Shown here one piece after another: positions 23,788-34,149 of a stretch of DNA of 64,000 nucleotides. The stretch is from Ctena decussata. Lineage: Eukaryota; Mollusca; Bivalvia; Lucinida; Lucinidae. Position 1 is the first letter of the stretch, and each line of letters opens with the position of its first letter. The DNA is taken from assembly GCA_963989385.1 (NCBI GenBank), contig OZ022506.1, forward strand, positions 3,265,415 to 3,329,414, given 5' to 3'. The position numbers were made by a program, and so were the translations under genes. The notes under the pieces were generated by a model. It saw only the letters and a list, made by a program, of their open reading frames with translations. It was not told the origin of the DNA and ran no database searches.

Positions 23788-23872
23788 AACGTTCTTGTTC
23801 CACTTTCCAGGGGTCTCCTGGTGTCGCAATACGGTATTTCCGTCGAGGTTTCATCTCTGATTCATCACAAGT
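23788..23872 (-). CDS. Probable exon of the Mieap-like gene
   Basis: A good donor (CGTT|GTAAGT) ends an open frame reading TCDESEMKPRRKYRIATPGD then PWKVEQER. The acceptor (..ctcgtataag) is weak but gives phase 0, as left by 29806. It exits in phase 1 whereas 23600 needs a two-base lead with the opposite split, so the direct join goes out of frame. I cannot name a domain. Confidence 0.45.
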
Positions 23873-23989
23873 CTTATACGAGATTTGTTTGTTTCCGATG
23901 ATGATTCACTGATGGATTAAGAAACCTTCATGCAGACCAAACAGCTAACTAAATATTTCAAACCACTGCAGAAGCAGAGGGCGAGGTTT

Positions 23990-24440
23990 GAATCCAGTAA
24001 AACTAGTTTAAGCCCTCCAGTAATCTTTTGCTGACCGTTCCAATGCGGTACTTCTGTTGTGGTTCCTTGATGTTACATTGTGCAATGTCCGCTTGTCTAT
24101 TTTCTTTGGCGGTTTGCTCACCTGTTTTTTTGCTACCCAATCTGCCTTCTGTTTTGTTTTGTCAGTTAAAAATAAAATGGATAAAATAGAGGTTGATGCT
24201 GCTTTTGATTAGGGTAGCTGAATGACCACCTATTTTGGAAAGAACTGCTCATTCGATTTACCGTGCATGTCTTTCGTAAACTTGTGCCATTTTTTCCGTG
24301 TGTGTGTGAGCTTCTTTCCCAGTTGTTTTGAGGGTGGGATGTAGGATTTGATTGTATTAATTCCTGATCATTGCCTATCTTTTTACTTTTTACCCAATTA
24401 GGGACGTTAGTCTGATGGAATTTTATTTCATGCATGAAAA
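23990..24440 (-). repeat. Diverged retroelement-tail relic, reverse orientation
   Basis: The reverse complement shows ccgcattggaacggtcagca and ggtggtcattcagcta, the same phrases as the 10.1 kb tail. A second small relic (ggccatcttttgggaaagg) lies at about 24980-25020. These are older family members on the opposite strand. Confidence 0.5.
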
Positions 24441-24611
24441 GAAAATTCTTGTATACCTGTATTTGTCTGGATTATACTAGCACGTGTCGTGATGTTTCGG
24501 AGGCAAGAAGGTAGCTGCGCTTGTTGCCAGGACACTTCATTTTCCTTGTTGCAATGAAGGGAAATTAATCGACTGTTTTGTAACTTATGACACCGATTGT
24601 CGCAGGCCAAC

Positions 24612-24810
24612 GAAGCCCTAGTTGCTCAGTAGGTCAAGCGCTGGCTTGCTGATCTAGTGGTACCGGGTTCGAGACCCGCTGGAGGGGGAAATCTTTCCAA
24701 CCATAAACAGAGCTCCATTGCACACAGCCTTTCGTTATCACCCTCCTATCGTCCTGATATGATTGAAGTACTGTTAGAAAGGATGTAAAATCATCTATCA
24801 ATACATCCCT
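24612..24810 (+). mobile_element. tRNA-derived SINE, second family
   Basis: The head gccctagttgctcagtaggt with a B box gggttcgagaccc is followed by a body with gcacacagcctttcgttatc. It matches 19003-19205 (minus). The tRNA-like part is too degenerate for a functional gene. Confidence 0.7.
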
Positions 24811-25407
24811 AGGAACACAAAGGTTATGATGTAAATAAAAAGCGGGAGGTTGCTTGAGCATAAAACCGCCAGTAGTTAACTGAATTTTCAAAGGAGTTGC
24901 TTCTGTTGAGGTTCATTCTAATTGCATTTTTTTCCGCTTTCTTTTGGTTTTTGATTTAATTAATTTTATTTAGGAAAAACTTATGGCCATCTTTTGGGAA
25001 AGGGCTGTCCCCTTGTTTTTCTGCTTGTGCTGTTTATTTTAGTGTCGTCTTAGCACTTGTCCCTTACCCGTTTGGTGTTAAGGGTAGGATATGGAATTCA
25101 ACTGAATCCGTTCCAGATCATTGCCGTTTCCCCTGCTTTTCACTGTTTGCGTTCTTGAGAAAACACAGTGTGTAAGAGAGCACCTGGAGATAAAGGCAGT
25201 CTGCCAACAAGCCATTCTTTCGAACAGTTTGGTAATATTCTTTGGGTTGCGTAATCGAAGAAAGCGGTAGACAACACACACATATATAGGGAGAGTAGAA
25301 GCACAATGGTATACGTTAGGGCAACTTAACGTAAAAGAAATATAGGCAATGATCCGGAATCCACACGTCAATTAGTCGCCACATCCCGTTCTCAAAACCA
25401 AACAGGA

Positions 25408-25446
25408 AAGAAACACACACACACACACACACACATACACACAAAT
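25408..25446. repeat. (AC)n microsatellite
   Basis: About twelve AC units with a few interruptions, directly before a diverged retroelement-tail relic. Confidence 0.9.
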
Positions 25447-25449
25447 TGA

Positions 25450-25740
25450 CACACGTTCACGACACGCACGGTAAATTGAATGAGCAGCTCTTTCCCAAAG
25501 AGATGTTCATTAAGCTAACAAAGTTCAAAATAGCAGCAGCATCTATTTTTACCTATTTCTTTTTTATTTTAAAAATTACAAAACAAACTAATCAAAACAG
25601 AAAGAGAATGGGCAGCCCTTCAGGTAACCAGACTGCTAGAGACCATAAACAAAACGGCATAAAAATATGTAACATTGAGGAACCTCAACAGAAGTACTGG
25701 CTTGGAACGGTCAGCAAAAGATTACTGGGGTCAACCCTTC
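25450..25740 (+). repeat. Diverged retroelement-tail relic
   Basis: tgagcagctctttcccaaag near 25478 and tggcttggaacggtcagc near 25697 follow the order of the 10.1 kb retroelement tail. Between them the sequence is unlike the younger copies. The open frame across it (25446-25922) has no recognisable domain. Confidence 0.5.
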
Positions 25741-26209
25741 CAACAAAAAAAACATGTATGTGTCATGAAAAAGGCTTTGCTTACTTTTGCACTTCAGCTT
25801 GTAATTCAGAATTAGATTTCTCTAAGCTTGAACAGTTTGTGCATGATTGGTATTTATCTTGTGGCTGTGATGTCGTACCTTTCTTTTGCTATAACAACGA
25901 GAAAATATTCACAGTGCGATAATATCATTGTAGCATTATTTAGCAATGTAATGTTAGACCGTTATCAATGCAAACGGACCAACAGTCCTGTAGCCCACCT
26001 GAGACCTTACTGTCAACAAACAGAATACGTCACATCACGTTCGCTCATTAGTTACAAATACTAATCCAGTTGCTTTAGACGAGTGTATATTTTAATTTTA
26101 AAATCACAGTGTCCTCCGACAAAGGCCAAAGAATGGCCTAAACCTTTTGTGACCTTATGTTATCATGTTTTCATCTAGTTAAACCATATTTTCCAATTAG
26201 TATATACCG

Positions 26210-27320
26210 GCTTGAAACTTTCATTGAAAATCACTGTTTAAGCATTTACCAATATTAAAGAATAAACGTACAAAATTGACCTTGCCATAAAGTGAAGGTC
26301 AACGCAGGGTCATCATTTGAAAAATAAAATTTGTAGAGCCCGAGTTCCCAATGTTACATACAAAATTTCAAGGCCAAGTTTCATATATGAGCATAGCGAA
26401 CATCTTGGTCATGTGATCAAGACCATCTGAAAAATATTTCGTTTCCTCGATTAAGTGAGGACCATATTAAATATGGCTTCAATCGGCCCAGTGACTTTAG
26501 AGGAGATGTTTGAAAACGTTGACGTAAACAAATTCTCAGTGAACCTGAACAAACTCAAAGAATGACCTTGGCCTCCGGCAACGTGACGTCTTTATCTGCC
26601 CTTTTAATTAATCATATATACCAAGTATTTATCTAAGACTTAAATAGTTTCTGAGAAATCCACTATGAAGCATTTTCCCATATGAAAACATAACGTACCA
26701 AAGTTGATCTTGCAATATATTAGGGTCAAGGTCGACGAAGAGTCATCATTCGAGCAAACTTTGTAAGGCACGAGTCCCCGATACTACAAAAAAAACGTTA
26801 CTATACCAAATATAGTGAGACAGATGCACGTTTCTGTATTAACTTCATCAGTGCCGCTAAACCAAAAAGGTTTGAAAGAAAAAAGTTGATAGGCCGGTCT
26901 CGGAAGGCAACGAGCAGTCCTCCCCGAGGCACACTTATAGACGCACTCCAAGAGAAACAGTAGCTGCAGACATCAGGTAAGGGACGCCTGGTAGAGTATA
27001 TACAGGCGTCCCCAACCGAGCCATCTCAATCCCTGTGTCTCGAGAACGTGACAGACAACAGTATCCGGGAAGATGATGATATCCTCGGGTACAAATTGTC
27101 CACCAGCAGCGATTAACAAATTTCAAGCTTATTCATTTGGCCGTTCGGTTATGGAGAAGATTTTAAAAGGTTTTGTAGCATGTACGGGCGTGGAAGCTAT
27201 CTTGGTCATGTGCCCAAGACCATCTGAACAAATTTTCTTCCCCTAACCCAGTGAGGCTCCACATGAAAAAAGTTTTAATCAGCTAAGTGGCTTCCAATGT
27301 TAAGATGTTAGAAAATGCTG
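26210..27320. repeat. Degenerate tandem repeat block
   Basis: The phrases gaccttgccataaagtgaag / gatcttgcaatatattaggg, cgagttcccaatg / cgagtccccgata and catcttggtcatgtgatcaa / tatcttggtcatgtgcccaa recur in order, about 450 bp or more apart. They look like old units of the pearl-type tandem repeats. No coding potential. Confidence 0.5.
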
Positions 27321-27345
27321 ATGGCCGTTTTCAACATAATGACAG

Positions 27346-27570
27346 CCGGGCCGCGTTGCGCAGTAGGTAGCACGTATGACTCAAGAGAAAGCGGTTCTGG
27401 GTTCAATACCCGGTCAGGCCACATACCTTCTTTTCTCCTTCCGCTAAATCCAGAGGGGCAGCTGTCAGTTACCGGCGAAAGTATGTGCACTTAGTACTGA
27501 TTAACCGCTTAGTGGGTCTAATCCTGACCAGGAATAGTGTGGTTAGGTTAAACTGAACATTTTATTACCA
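27346..27570 (+). mobile_element. tRNA-derived SINE, first family
   Basis: Head ccgggccgcgttgcgcagta with a B box gggttcaataccc, then the body gtgcacttagtactgattaa ending in gtgtggttaggtta. It is the plus-strand relative of 5737-6000 and 33750-34035. The 3' end seems truncated compared with the others. Confidence 0.75.
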
Positions 27571-27975
27571 AACGTGATGACTGAACCGCTTTTATTAATA
27601 AGTCTATGTTTATATGCTTTTTACCACTGGCAGGACTGTGGAGACTTTAATACGATCGGAATGGTTCAGACTGCCTCTTTATTTGATGGAACTGATAAGC
27701 GATTGTTTCACTGGACAAGTAAGTTGGGATTATTTGTCCAACGCTCTGAAACAAGTACGGTGATATATTACTGAAACTTTTGTATGTTATACTTTCACCT
27801 AATGGTCGCCCTAGATTCAGATATTGATAGAAACATACAATATAAAACGTTCCTTTATCGAATTTACTTTCAATTGTAGTTTCACGGAAGCGCATTTGTT
27901 TTTGCTTTTTCAGAGTCGCTTCACTCACAAAGATTCTCTCTGCGAGTTAAACTTATTGACGTAATCCGCTAGAAG

Positions 27976-28121
27976 TTAGACGAGGTGTCTAAGAAGACGA
28001 CGCTTGCGCTTGCCAGCTGATACGTAGGCGTCACTTACTTGATGTCTGATGTCTGCAAGTAAGTGACGCCTACGTATCAGCTGGCAAGCCTAAGCGTCGT
28101 CTTCTTAGACACCTCGTCTAA
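27976..28121. repeat. Near-perfect 146-bp palindrome
   Basis: Arms 27976-28041 and 28056-28121 (66 bases each) are reverse complements at 64 positions, with a 14-base spacer (atgtctgatgtctg). The only mismatches are in a three-base block (gcg against agg). The flanks show no clear target duplication and there is no ORF. It is probably a fold-back element inserted in an intron. Confidence 0.9.
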
Positions 28122-28299
28122 TTGCACAAAAACAACGACATGCAAAGGCAAATGCAACAGGAAGATTTCTGATGCAGGGATACTTGAAACGGGCATAAAT
28201 AATCCAAAGGAAAGAAAGCCAAAGTCCGCTGAGATTAATGTCATTATGGCAAGTCAGTCTTAGTTTCGGCCATATGTGTTTTCGAATCATGTAATTTAA

Positions 28300-29560
28300 T
28301 CAGACACTAACAAACATGCATAAGCAAAGACAAACATGCATAAGATATAAATGTATTAGACATACAACTGTATATGGGACAACAACCCTACAAAGACACC
28401 AAAGCTGCGTAATGCGAGTACCTCCGCGTTTGGGCGGTTATAAAACTGCGAGTAATCTAAATCAGCTTAACAAGCCCTTTATCGTTACCTAGGTTAAGAT
28501 ATTATTCCAAATTGAAAACAATATTCGACTTACATAAATGAACCATGGACATGGCAAGAGAATGGAACATTTAAATCAAAATAAATACCTTGATGAAACA
28601 AAGTTGAAGGCGTAATACTGCCTAATACTGCAATACTGATGGCTAGCGCTAAAGCAAACCCCTAGTTATACCTGTGAAGGATCCACAAAGAAACAATCAG
28701 ACATCGACCCTCTGATAAAAGGTTTAGTCTGAACCGTCAGTAAGTCCAAGGCCTGACACACCGTCACGCAAATAGTGAGTAAAACAAAGCTGTCAATCGT
28801 GACCTGATAAGAAACCAGGCCCCGAGGTGATAAAACAGTTTTCCATGCTCAGTTGAACTGGCTTTTGGTGTTTGCATTTCACATCATTTCTCTTATTTGA
28901 AATCTCAAAGCAAGCATTGTTTAGTATTTTGCATTAAATTAAATAACAAAATGTCCCGAAGACACATATGTTATACCAAAACAGAATCTCGACTTTAAAT
29001 CTCACTCAAAAACCGAACGATCGGAGGATCGAATCTGCGTCCCCTGGATTGGTAGTCTAGCGCGTGATTTATATCGAAGCATCTGAAACCAATAACATCT
29101 TAAAAGCGGACTTATTCTCATAACTCGATTTATAAAAAAAACATGAGGCGTGACACGTAAAAAGTGCTAAACCCATATGTACATATCTATGTAGTCTGGC
29201 CGAGTCTATGCCGTAAAATTCGCACAATTTACAGCCATGAAGAGTCAACATGCACAAGATTTAAGACAGTCATCACGAGTTCAGAGACAATACAAAATAT
29301 AGGACTCGAGAATAATTATTTGTTTGAGAAAATCTGAAGTTTCTGTTAGAAGAATTTCGATCATAATATCATTGAAAAATTGGCGTAGCATGGCAAACAG
29401 TGTTTGACACGCTACAGAACTAATGACGTCATTGATATGTTACAATATTAACTATGAGTTCATATTGCTCTACCGAAGTGACTTCATTGAGAGACGTCAT
29501 TTTGCCAAGGTACTCAGCACAACAGTTGGTAATTCCATATTTGCCATGGTAATAGATCTG
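28300..29560. other. Intron stretch with little recognisable content
   Basis: AT-rich, no convincing exon. A short duplicated phrase (caaacatgcataag) occurs at 28312 and 28333. A B-box-like motif on the minus strand near 29012-29025 hints at a decayed SINE head, but the rest cannot be supported. Confidence 0.35.
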
Positions 29561-29567
29561 TGACATC

Positions 29568-29638
29568 ATCTCACTTATAGTTCGAGAGAAGCATTGCATA
29601 CAGTGTATGCCATCCTTCTCTCGAATTATAAGTGAGAT
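29568..29638. repeat. Hairpin with 24-bp arms
   Basis: The arms 29568-29591 and 29615-29638 (atctcacttatagttcgaga... and its complement) differ at one position, with a 23-base loop. Likely a small fold-back element. Confidence 0.8.
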
Positions 29639-29805
29639 ATTACTTGAAATTTATACAATGGAAAAGTGTGGTTTTCTCAAACCTGTAACTCATTTTCAAT
29701 TAATTCAACTCTCTGTTTGACATGTTTCCGTCTTCACTGTGTCAAATAAACGTTAAGCAACCTTTTTGCATGAGGGGTTCAGACAGAACGTGGTAAACAG
29801 CCTAC

Positions 29806-29871
29806 CTTCTTGTCTTTGCCTTGGCTGGTGGTTGTTTCTCCCTCTGGTTTTGTATATATAGATCCCATGTC
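29806..29871 (-). CDS. Mieap-like gene, N-terminal exon
   Basis: A 66-bp exon after ...gttgttttccag, ending AAGAAG|GTAGGC. It reads DMGSIYTKPEGETTTSQGKD then KK, phase 0 at both ends, so it follows 32671 in frame. Low-complexity linker text without a known domain. Confidence 0.5.
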
Positions 29872-30012
29872 CTGGAAAACAACATTCTGAGTTGAGCGAC
29901 AAAATTATAGTTTAAGTAATTTAGTTGCCGTCATTTGAAACTTCCGAGCTTCTGTTTCTCGCGTCTTGACTCAAGTGTATCCCAGCTTAAGTCATTGTAA
30001 AGCTTGGCAATA

Positions 30013-31410
30013 CTACACAATTTTGTGGCTCCTGTAAAAGTAAAAAGTATGCAAAGACCAGGAACTGAAACAATCAAAATCCAAATCCAAATTTGTGGCT
30101 CCTGTAAGTATTCTCATGGTCTTAATTTGGATTGGTTCAAAAAGAGTCTTAACTTCATTAGTTAGATTGCACCATATTTCTCCGCTGTATTCAATAACCC
30201 GCCTTATAAAGGAAATGTACATTCATTTGAGTGATTTTCGGTCGAATTTAAATTTGAAAGCTCTCAGAACATTTACGCGTTGTCGGGCCTTGTTAGCAAT
30301 TTCTGTAACATGGTTGTGTCAAGTTATACCAGAAAATAGGTTATGCCTAGATGACGATGAATATTCACTTTCTTTACAATAGTACTGTTCATTACAACAG
30401 GCGGGTGATTGGGTCGTAAGCGTTTTCTTGAAAATATCATTGATTCAGTGTTCAAGGGATTTAGATCTACAAGCCATTGCTTTGATCATGTGGAAATATT
30501 AGAAAGATTGGAGTTAAAAGTATTTGCAGCAGTGTTTGGGGTTTCAACAATTACATACAAACTAGTATCGTCAGCAAATAGTTTCACATTACATTTTAGA
30601 TTTTTTACAATGTCCTTAATGTAAATTAAGAATAACAAAGTGCCTAATATCGACACATGCGGAACGCCAGCCGGTACAGAGAGATAACCACACATTTTAC
30701 CATTCAGGACAACTCGCTGCTCTCTATTTGAGAGATACTCTGAAAACCATTCAAGAAGATTACCTGAGATTCCAATTGTTTGAAGTTTATGTAGAAGCCC
30801 CTTATGCCAGACTCTGTCAAAATCTTTGCTTATATCTAGAAAAACCACACGCACTTCTTTGCCAGAGTCAGCAGCTTCACAGAATGAGTCATAAAGGTTA
30901 AGTAGTTGGTATGTGGTGGAATCTCCTTGAATGTAACCAGACTGATGTGTAGAAATGATCCGGTTAGTTACGCAATAGTTGTAAACATATTTGTGAATAG
31001 AACGCCCCATTGTTTTTCCTAGTCCACTTAGTAAGGATATTGGGCAGTAGTTATTGAGTAGCTGGGTATCATCTTGTTTATGAACAGGAATAATATTGCC
31101 ATGCTTCCATGCTTGTGGATATATTCCTGCAGCAATAAGTCGATTGAAGAAAATACTTAATGGAATTCTAAGTTAATCAGCCCCTTCTCTTAAAAGACGT
31201 GGGCTTATTAGATCTGGACCAGATGCTTTGGAGACATTAAGAGAACGTAAAATATCACGTACATCAGAAGGACTACTTGTATTAAGCTGTTCATATGGTG
31301 GTTGTGTAGGTTCTGGAAGGTTTGTGCCGGTATCATCAAGTTGTGACTGTGATGAAAAAGGTGTTACGTATTTCTGCTTTTTCGTCTTCACTTTCATATT
31401 AGTATAAATT
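30013..31410 (-). pseudogene. Non-LTR retrotransposon (jockey/CR1-like LINE), decayed
   Basis: Minus-strand translation gives DVRDILRSLNVSKASGPDLI (31.2-31.3 kb), a stop at 31175-31173, then continuing in the same frame IAAGIYPQAWKHGNIIPVHK, VRVVFLDISKDFDRVWHKGL, VPAGVPHVSILGTLLFLIYI and the FADD catalytic box (plus 30567-30578). Past 30486 the frame breaks repeatedly, but RT C-terminal text (RRVIEYSGEIWCNLTNEVKT, RILTGATN) remains. It encodes no full endonuclease. A 54-bp retroelement copy is inserted near its end. It sits in an intron of the minus-strand gene. Confidence 0.85.
30038..30091 (-). mobile_element. Retroelement micro-copy, copy 4, with 16-bp target duplication
   Basis: It contains only the constant end (agtaaaaagtatgcaaagac through atccaaatcca) of the family. 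The flanks tttgtggctcctgtaa at 30022-30037 and 30092-30107 are an exact direct repeat. This is the clearest target-site duplication for the family and shows target-primed integration with extreme truncation. Confidence 0.88.
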
Positions 31411-32094
31411 AGAGGAGGACTGAGACGTTTCTCCGGCTTAGATGGAGAACCTGCCTAGACAATCTCCATCAAGTCTTGATATCATCTGTTTTGTTACTAG
31501 AGAAATAGCTATACGGTTTTCATAATTGGTTTTAGAAAGTCTTACTTCATTAACAATCGTATTACGTAGTTTTCGGAATTTAGACTAAAATCTATTACTG
31601 TTAGCTTGTTTAGCTTTTTAGTATTTATTTTCGGATTTCCTTATGCATCCAAGGTGGGTCCTGTAGCCTAATAGTAACTGTTTTTTGGGGATAGATGTAG
31701 ATGCAACCTGCAGAATAGTACCGGTTATCTTCTATATCACCATTTAGTACTATATCCCAATCAGTTTCATTAAGTTCAACGTGTTCTTGTGGTCGAACAG
31801 AAACAGTAAAACATTTTCTGTATGATTGTCCAAATCATCTGCAACTACGAAATCAAGTATTATGTACCGTTATGTTCATCTTCTAGTAAGGACACTGACT
31901 AATGGCAACCCAGCCCTTTCCGGCATTGAGAACAAACAAATGTTTGACGTGCACAAATATATTTTCCAGTCCGGAAGATTCAGTACTCCTCATACGTAAT
32001 TGATCTGTTCTTGCTGCTATGCTGATGGTAAATCTTTGTCGGGAAGCGGTTGAGACACGGGGTTGACGGAAATGATGGTAACATCTGTTGTTTT

Positions 32095-32095
<1 letters not shown>
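31411..32095. other. Region upstream of the LINE fragment
   Basis: Probably further decayed LINE sequence (31411-31850 reads in broken frames on the minus strand). I see no intact ORF or other feature. Confidence 0.3.

Positions 32096-32136
<41 letters not shown>
32096..32136. repeat. (CT)n microsatellite
   Basis: An almost uninterrupted CT run of about 40 bases. The ORFs passing through it on both strands (Ser-Leu or Arg-Glu repeats) are artefacts. Confidence 0.95.
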
Positions 32137-32137
<1 letters not shown>

Positions 32138-32670
32138 TACTAAGCTTGTTTCATATACATGGTTCGTTTCATTCTTATTGAATGCTGTTCTCACACCAAA
32201 ACTTTTCCTGGTACATTTATGTATATGTTCATATAAACGTTTCTTAATTGTCTGTTGCTTAGAAATCTTATGCACACATATACCGTTGCAAATACATGTT
32301 AAAAGGAGACGATGTTTATAAGCTAGTTAGCTTGTTATTGAATCCTTTCATATTATTCATGTATAAATTGATTGTGTATGTTTATATTTTGAATAAAATA
32401 TTGTTTAAACTATTTTTTTCTTACCAGTATTCTTTTTTTAAGTGATATTGTCACCTGCTAGTTATGCTTCGCATATTCATACATTTCCAATGACTTGCTA
32501 AAATTCAGGAGAAGAAGCTGACAACAATGCCACTCTTGCGTTTATCACAGGATTACTAAATTTGGACCAAGTCAGTCCGAAAGGACTCATTAGCTCAAAT
32601 TTGTAAATAAATCACTTTGTTTTACATTTTCTTATGTACTTTGTGGCCAAATGAAACTGCTGATACTTAC

Positions 32671-32754
32671 ATTAGTCGCCGACTTTTTATCGGATGCCTG
32701 TGGGCTGCTTCGAAACATTCCAAAAATCTTTCCAAATGTCATTCCTGATCGCTC
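32671..32754 (-). CDS. Mieap-like gene, 5' coding exon (possible start codon)
   Basis: An 84-bp exon after ...aatatttttcag, ending at a consensus donor GTAAGT. It reads ERSG then MTFGKIFGMFRSSPQASDKK and SATN, phase 0 at both ends. The ATG at 32742 could be the true start of the Mieap-like protein. Alternatively the exon is internal and follows the phase-0 end of the B-box exon. It has no known domain. Confidence 0.5.
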
Positions 32755-32849
32755 CTGAAAAATATTGATCCTTTTAGTTTAATGCATGTATACAATTTTT
32801 TTCCAAATGATATTTAATAGAATCTGTACCAGATATATTTTACATTATA

Positions 32850-33499
32850 GGTCGTTTGCAAAAACGTGGAGGGCAAACAATCGATATAATTTCTTTAATA
32901 ATGAATAGATTTTCATGACACTTTGCATACAATAATCTCTTACCTATACAAACTCATGCTAGGAAATGTAGAATTTTTTTTACCTCGAATAAAAAGTCTC
33001 CGTATTAATCATTACCATTTTTCTTCTCAGTTTTATGCCATCCTTACACAGGAGGTAACCATAATGGTACAAGAGCCAATGTTGTTCAATAGCTACTATA
33101 CTAAAACTATTACTCATTCACAAATTATTATGTGGTCTGAAATGTGTTGACTCACTACTTGGTAAACAAGAGGCTTTAAAGATAATGGGCAAATCATTTG
33201 AAAAGGATTTTCTTATGTGTTTCTCCTATATATAAGTAAATGTCCATAAAAGGATATAGTCTGTACAACACTGGTTGTTCCAAAAACTGCACCAACCAAG
33301 CGTAAAACTTCAAAGATTAGGGACGGATTTTAACATGTAATTGATCTGACCATTATTGATTTAACTGTCAAAAAATCAGAGTTTCATTGCATGAGTTTGT
33401 ATGGGTAACAGATTAAGGTGTGCAAAGTTTCATGAAAATTTATTCAGTAGTAGAGAAATTAAATCGATCTTTTGCCCTCCATTTTTTTCGCAAACGACC
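32850..33499. mobile_element. Non-autonomous DNA element with inverted ends
   Basis: The ends ggtcgtttgcaaaaacgtgg (32850) and the complement of gcaaacgacc (33499) are inverted repeats extending about 45 bp with gaps (ggagggcaaa / tttgccctcc, tcgat, aatttct). TATA lies on both sides. About 650 bp and no transposase. It sits in the intron just upstream of exon 32754-32671, or in the promoter region if that exon is first. Confidence 0.75.
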
Positions 33500-33749
33500 T
33501 ATACAACCGTCGAGAGTTATATTACGGTATGAAACGATGTGCATCTGTTTTGATTATTTACAACATATTAGGCTGCTATTTTTTATCTGCAACAATTAAT
33601 TAAATTAAGTATGCAACTCGCAACATCGGTATAGAGTCTATGCCCTGTCCTTGTATAGGCCGCCCTATGGGCAATGAATAGCTTAAAAGAAGAAATGGGT
33701 ATTTTGCTAGCGGTCATCAGCATGTATATTTCAGATTTGTTCTCTTTTA

Positions 33750-34035
33750 TTGGTGTGTTGATGTGTTATTGCTTTACGTCCACAGTAAACAGCTACGGTC
33801 ATGTCGGGACGGTCAGTTGGTTCAAACTTTATTTTATTTGCATAAACATTAATGCATTTATACACATTTCTAAACATTAATTTTATGCAACTGGCATTCA
33901 GAAGAAAGTGAAACGACCTGTTTTTTTCAAAAATGTATCCCCAGTTAAGCGTACCACACTAATCTTGGGCAGGCATCGACCTCCTAAGCGGTTTCCCAGT
34001 ACTAAGTGCACTTACTTTCGCCAGTAACTGACAAA
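33750..34035 (-). mobile_element. tRNA-derived SINE body, first family, interrupted
   Basis: The outer parts match 5740-5895 (ttacgtccacagtaaacagc ... atgtcgggacggtcagtt, then ccacactaatcttgggcagg ... cccagtactaagtgcac). A foreign block of about 123 bp lies at 33819-33941 between two cagtt copies (33814-33818 and 33942-33946), which looks like an insertion with a 5-bp duplication. The tRNA head is missing. Confidence 0.7.
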
Positions 34036-34149
34036 TTATATAATGATAATTTGAGACTACATAAAATTATGTTAATGGACTTGCACACTCAGAGAACGGT
34101 AAGTTGTTCGAAAACTCGAAACATTGCTGAGCATTGCGTATGAGATGGA

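Noticed and set aside
24120..24165. Short 27-bp exon ending CAG|GTGAGC on the minus strand
   Set aside because: The donor looks good but the acceptor is purine-rich and it lies in a repeat relic.
25446..25922. 158-codon plus-strand frame
   Set aside because: Begins in a retroelement-tail relic; no recognisable domain, start context or splice signals.
31883..32321. Open frames with Arg-Glu or Ser-Leu runs on both strands
   Set aside because: Produced by translating the (CT)n microsatellite.
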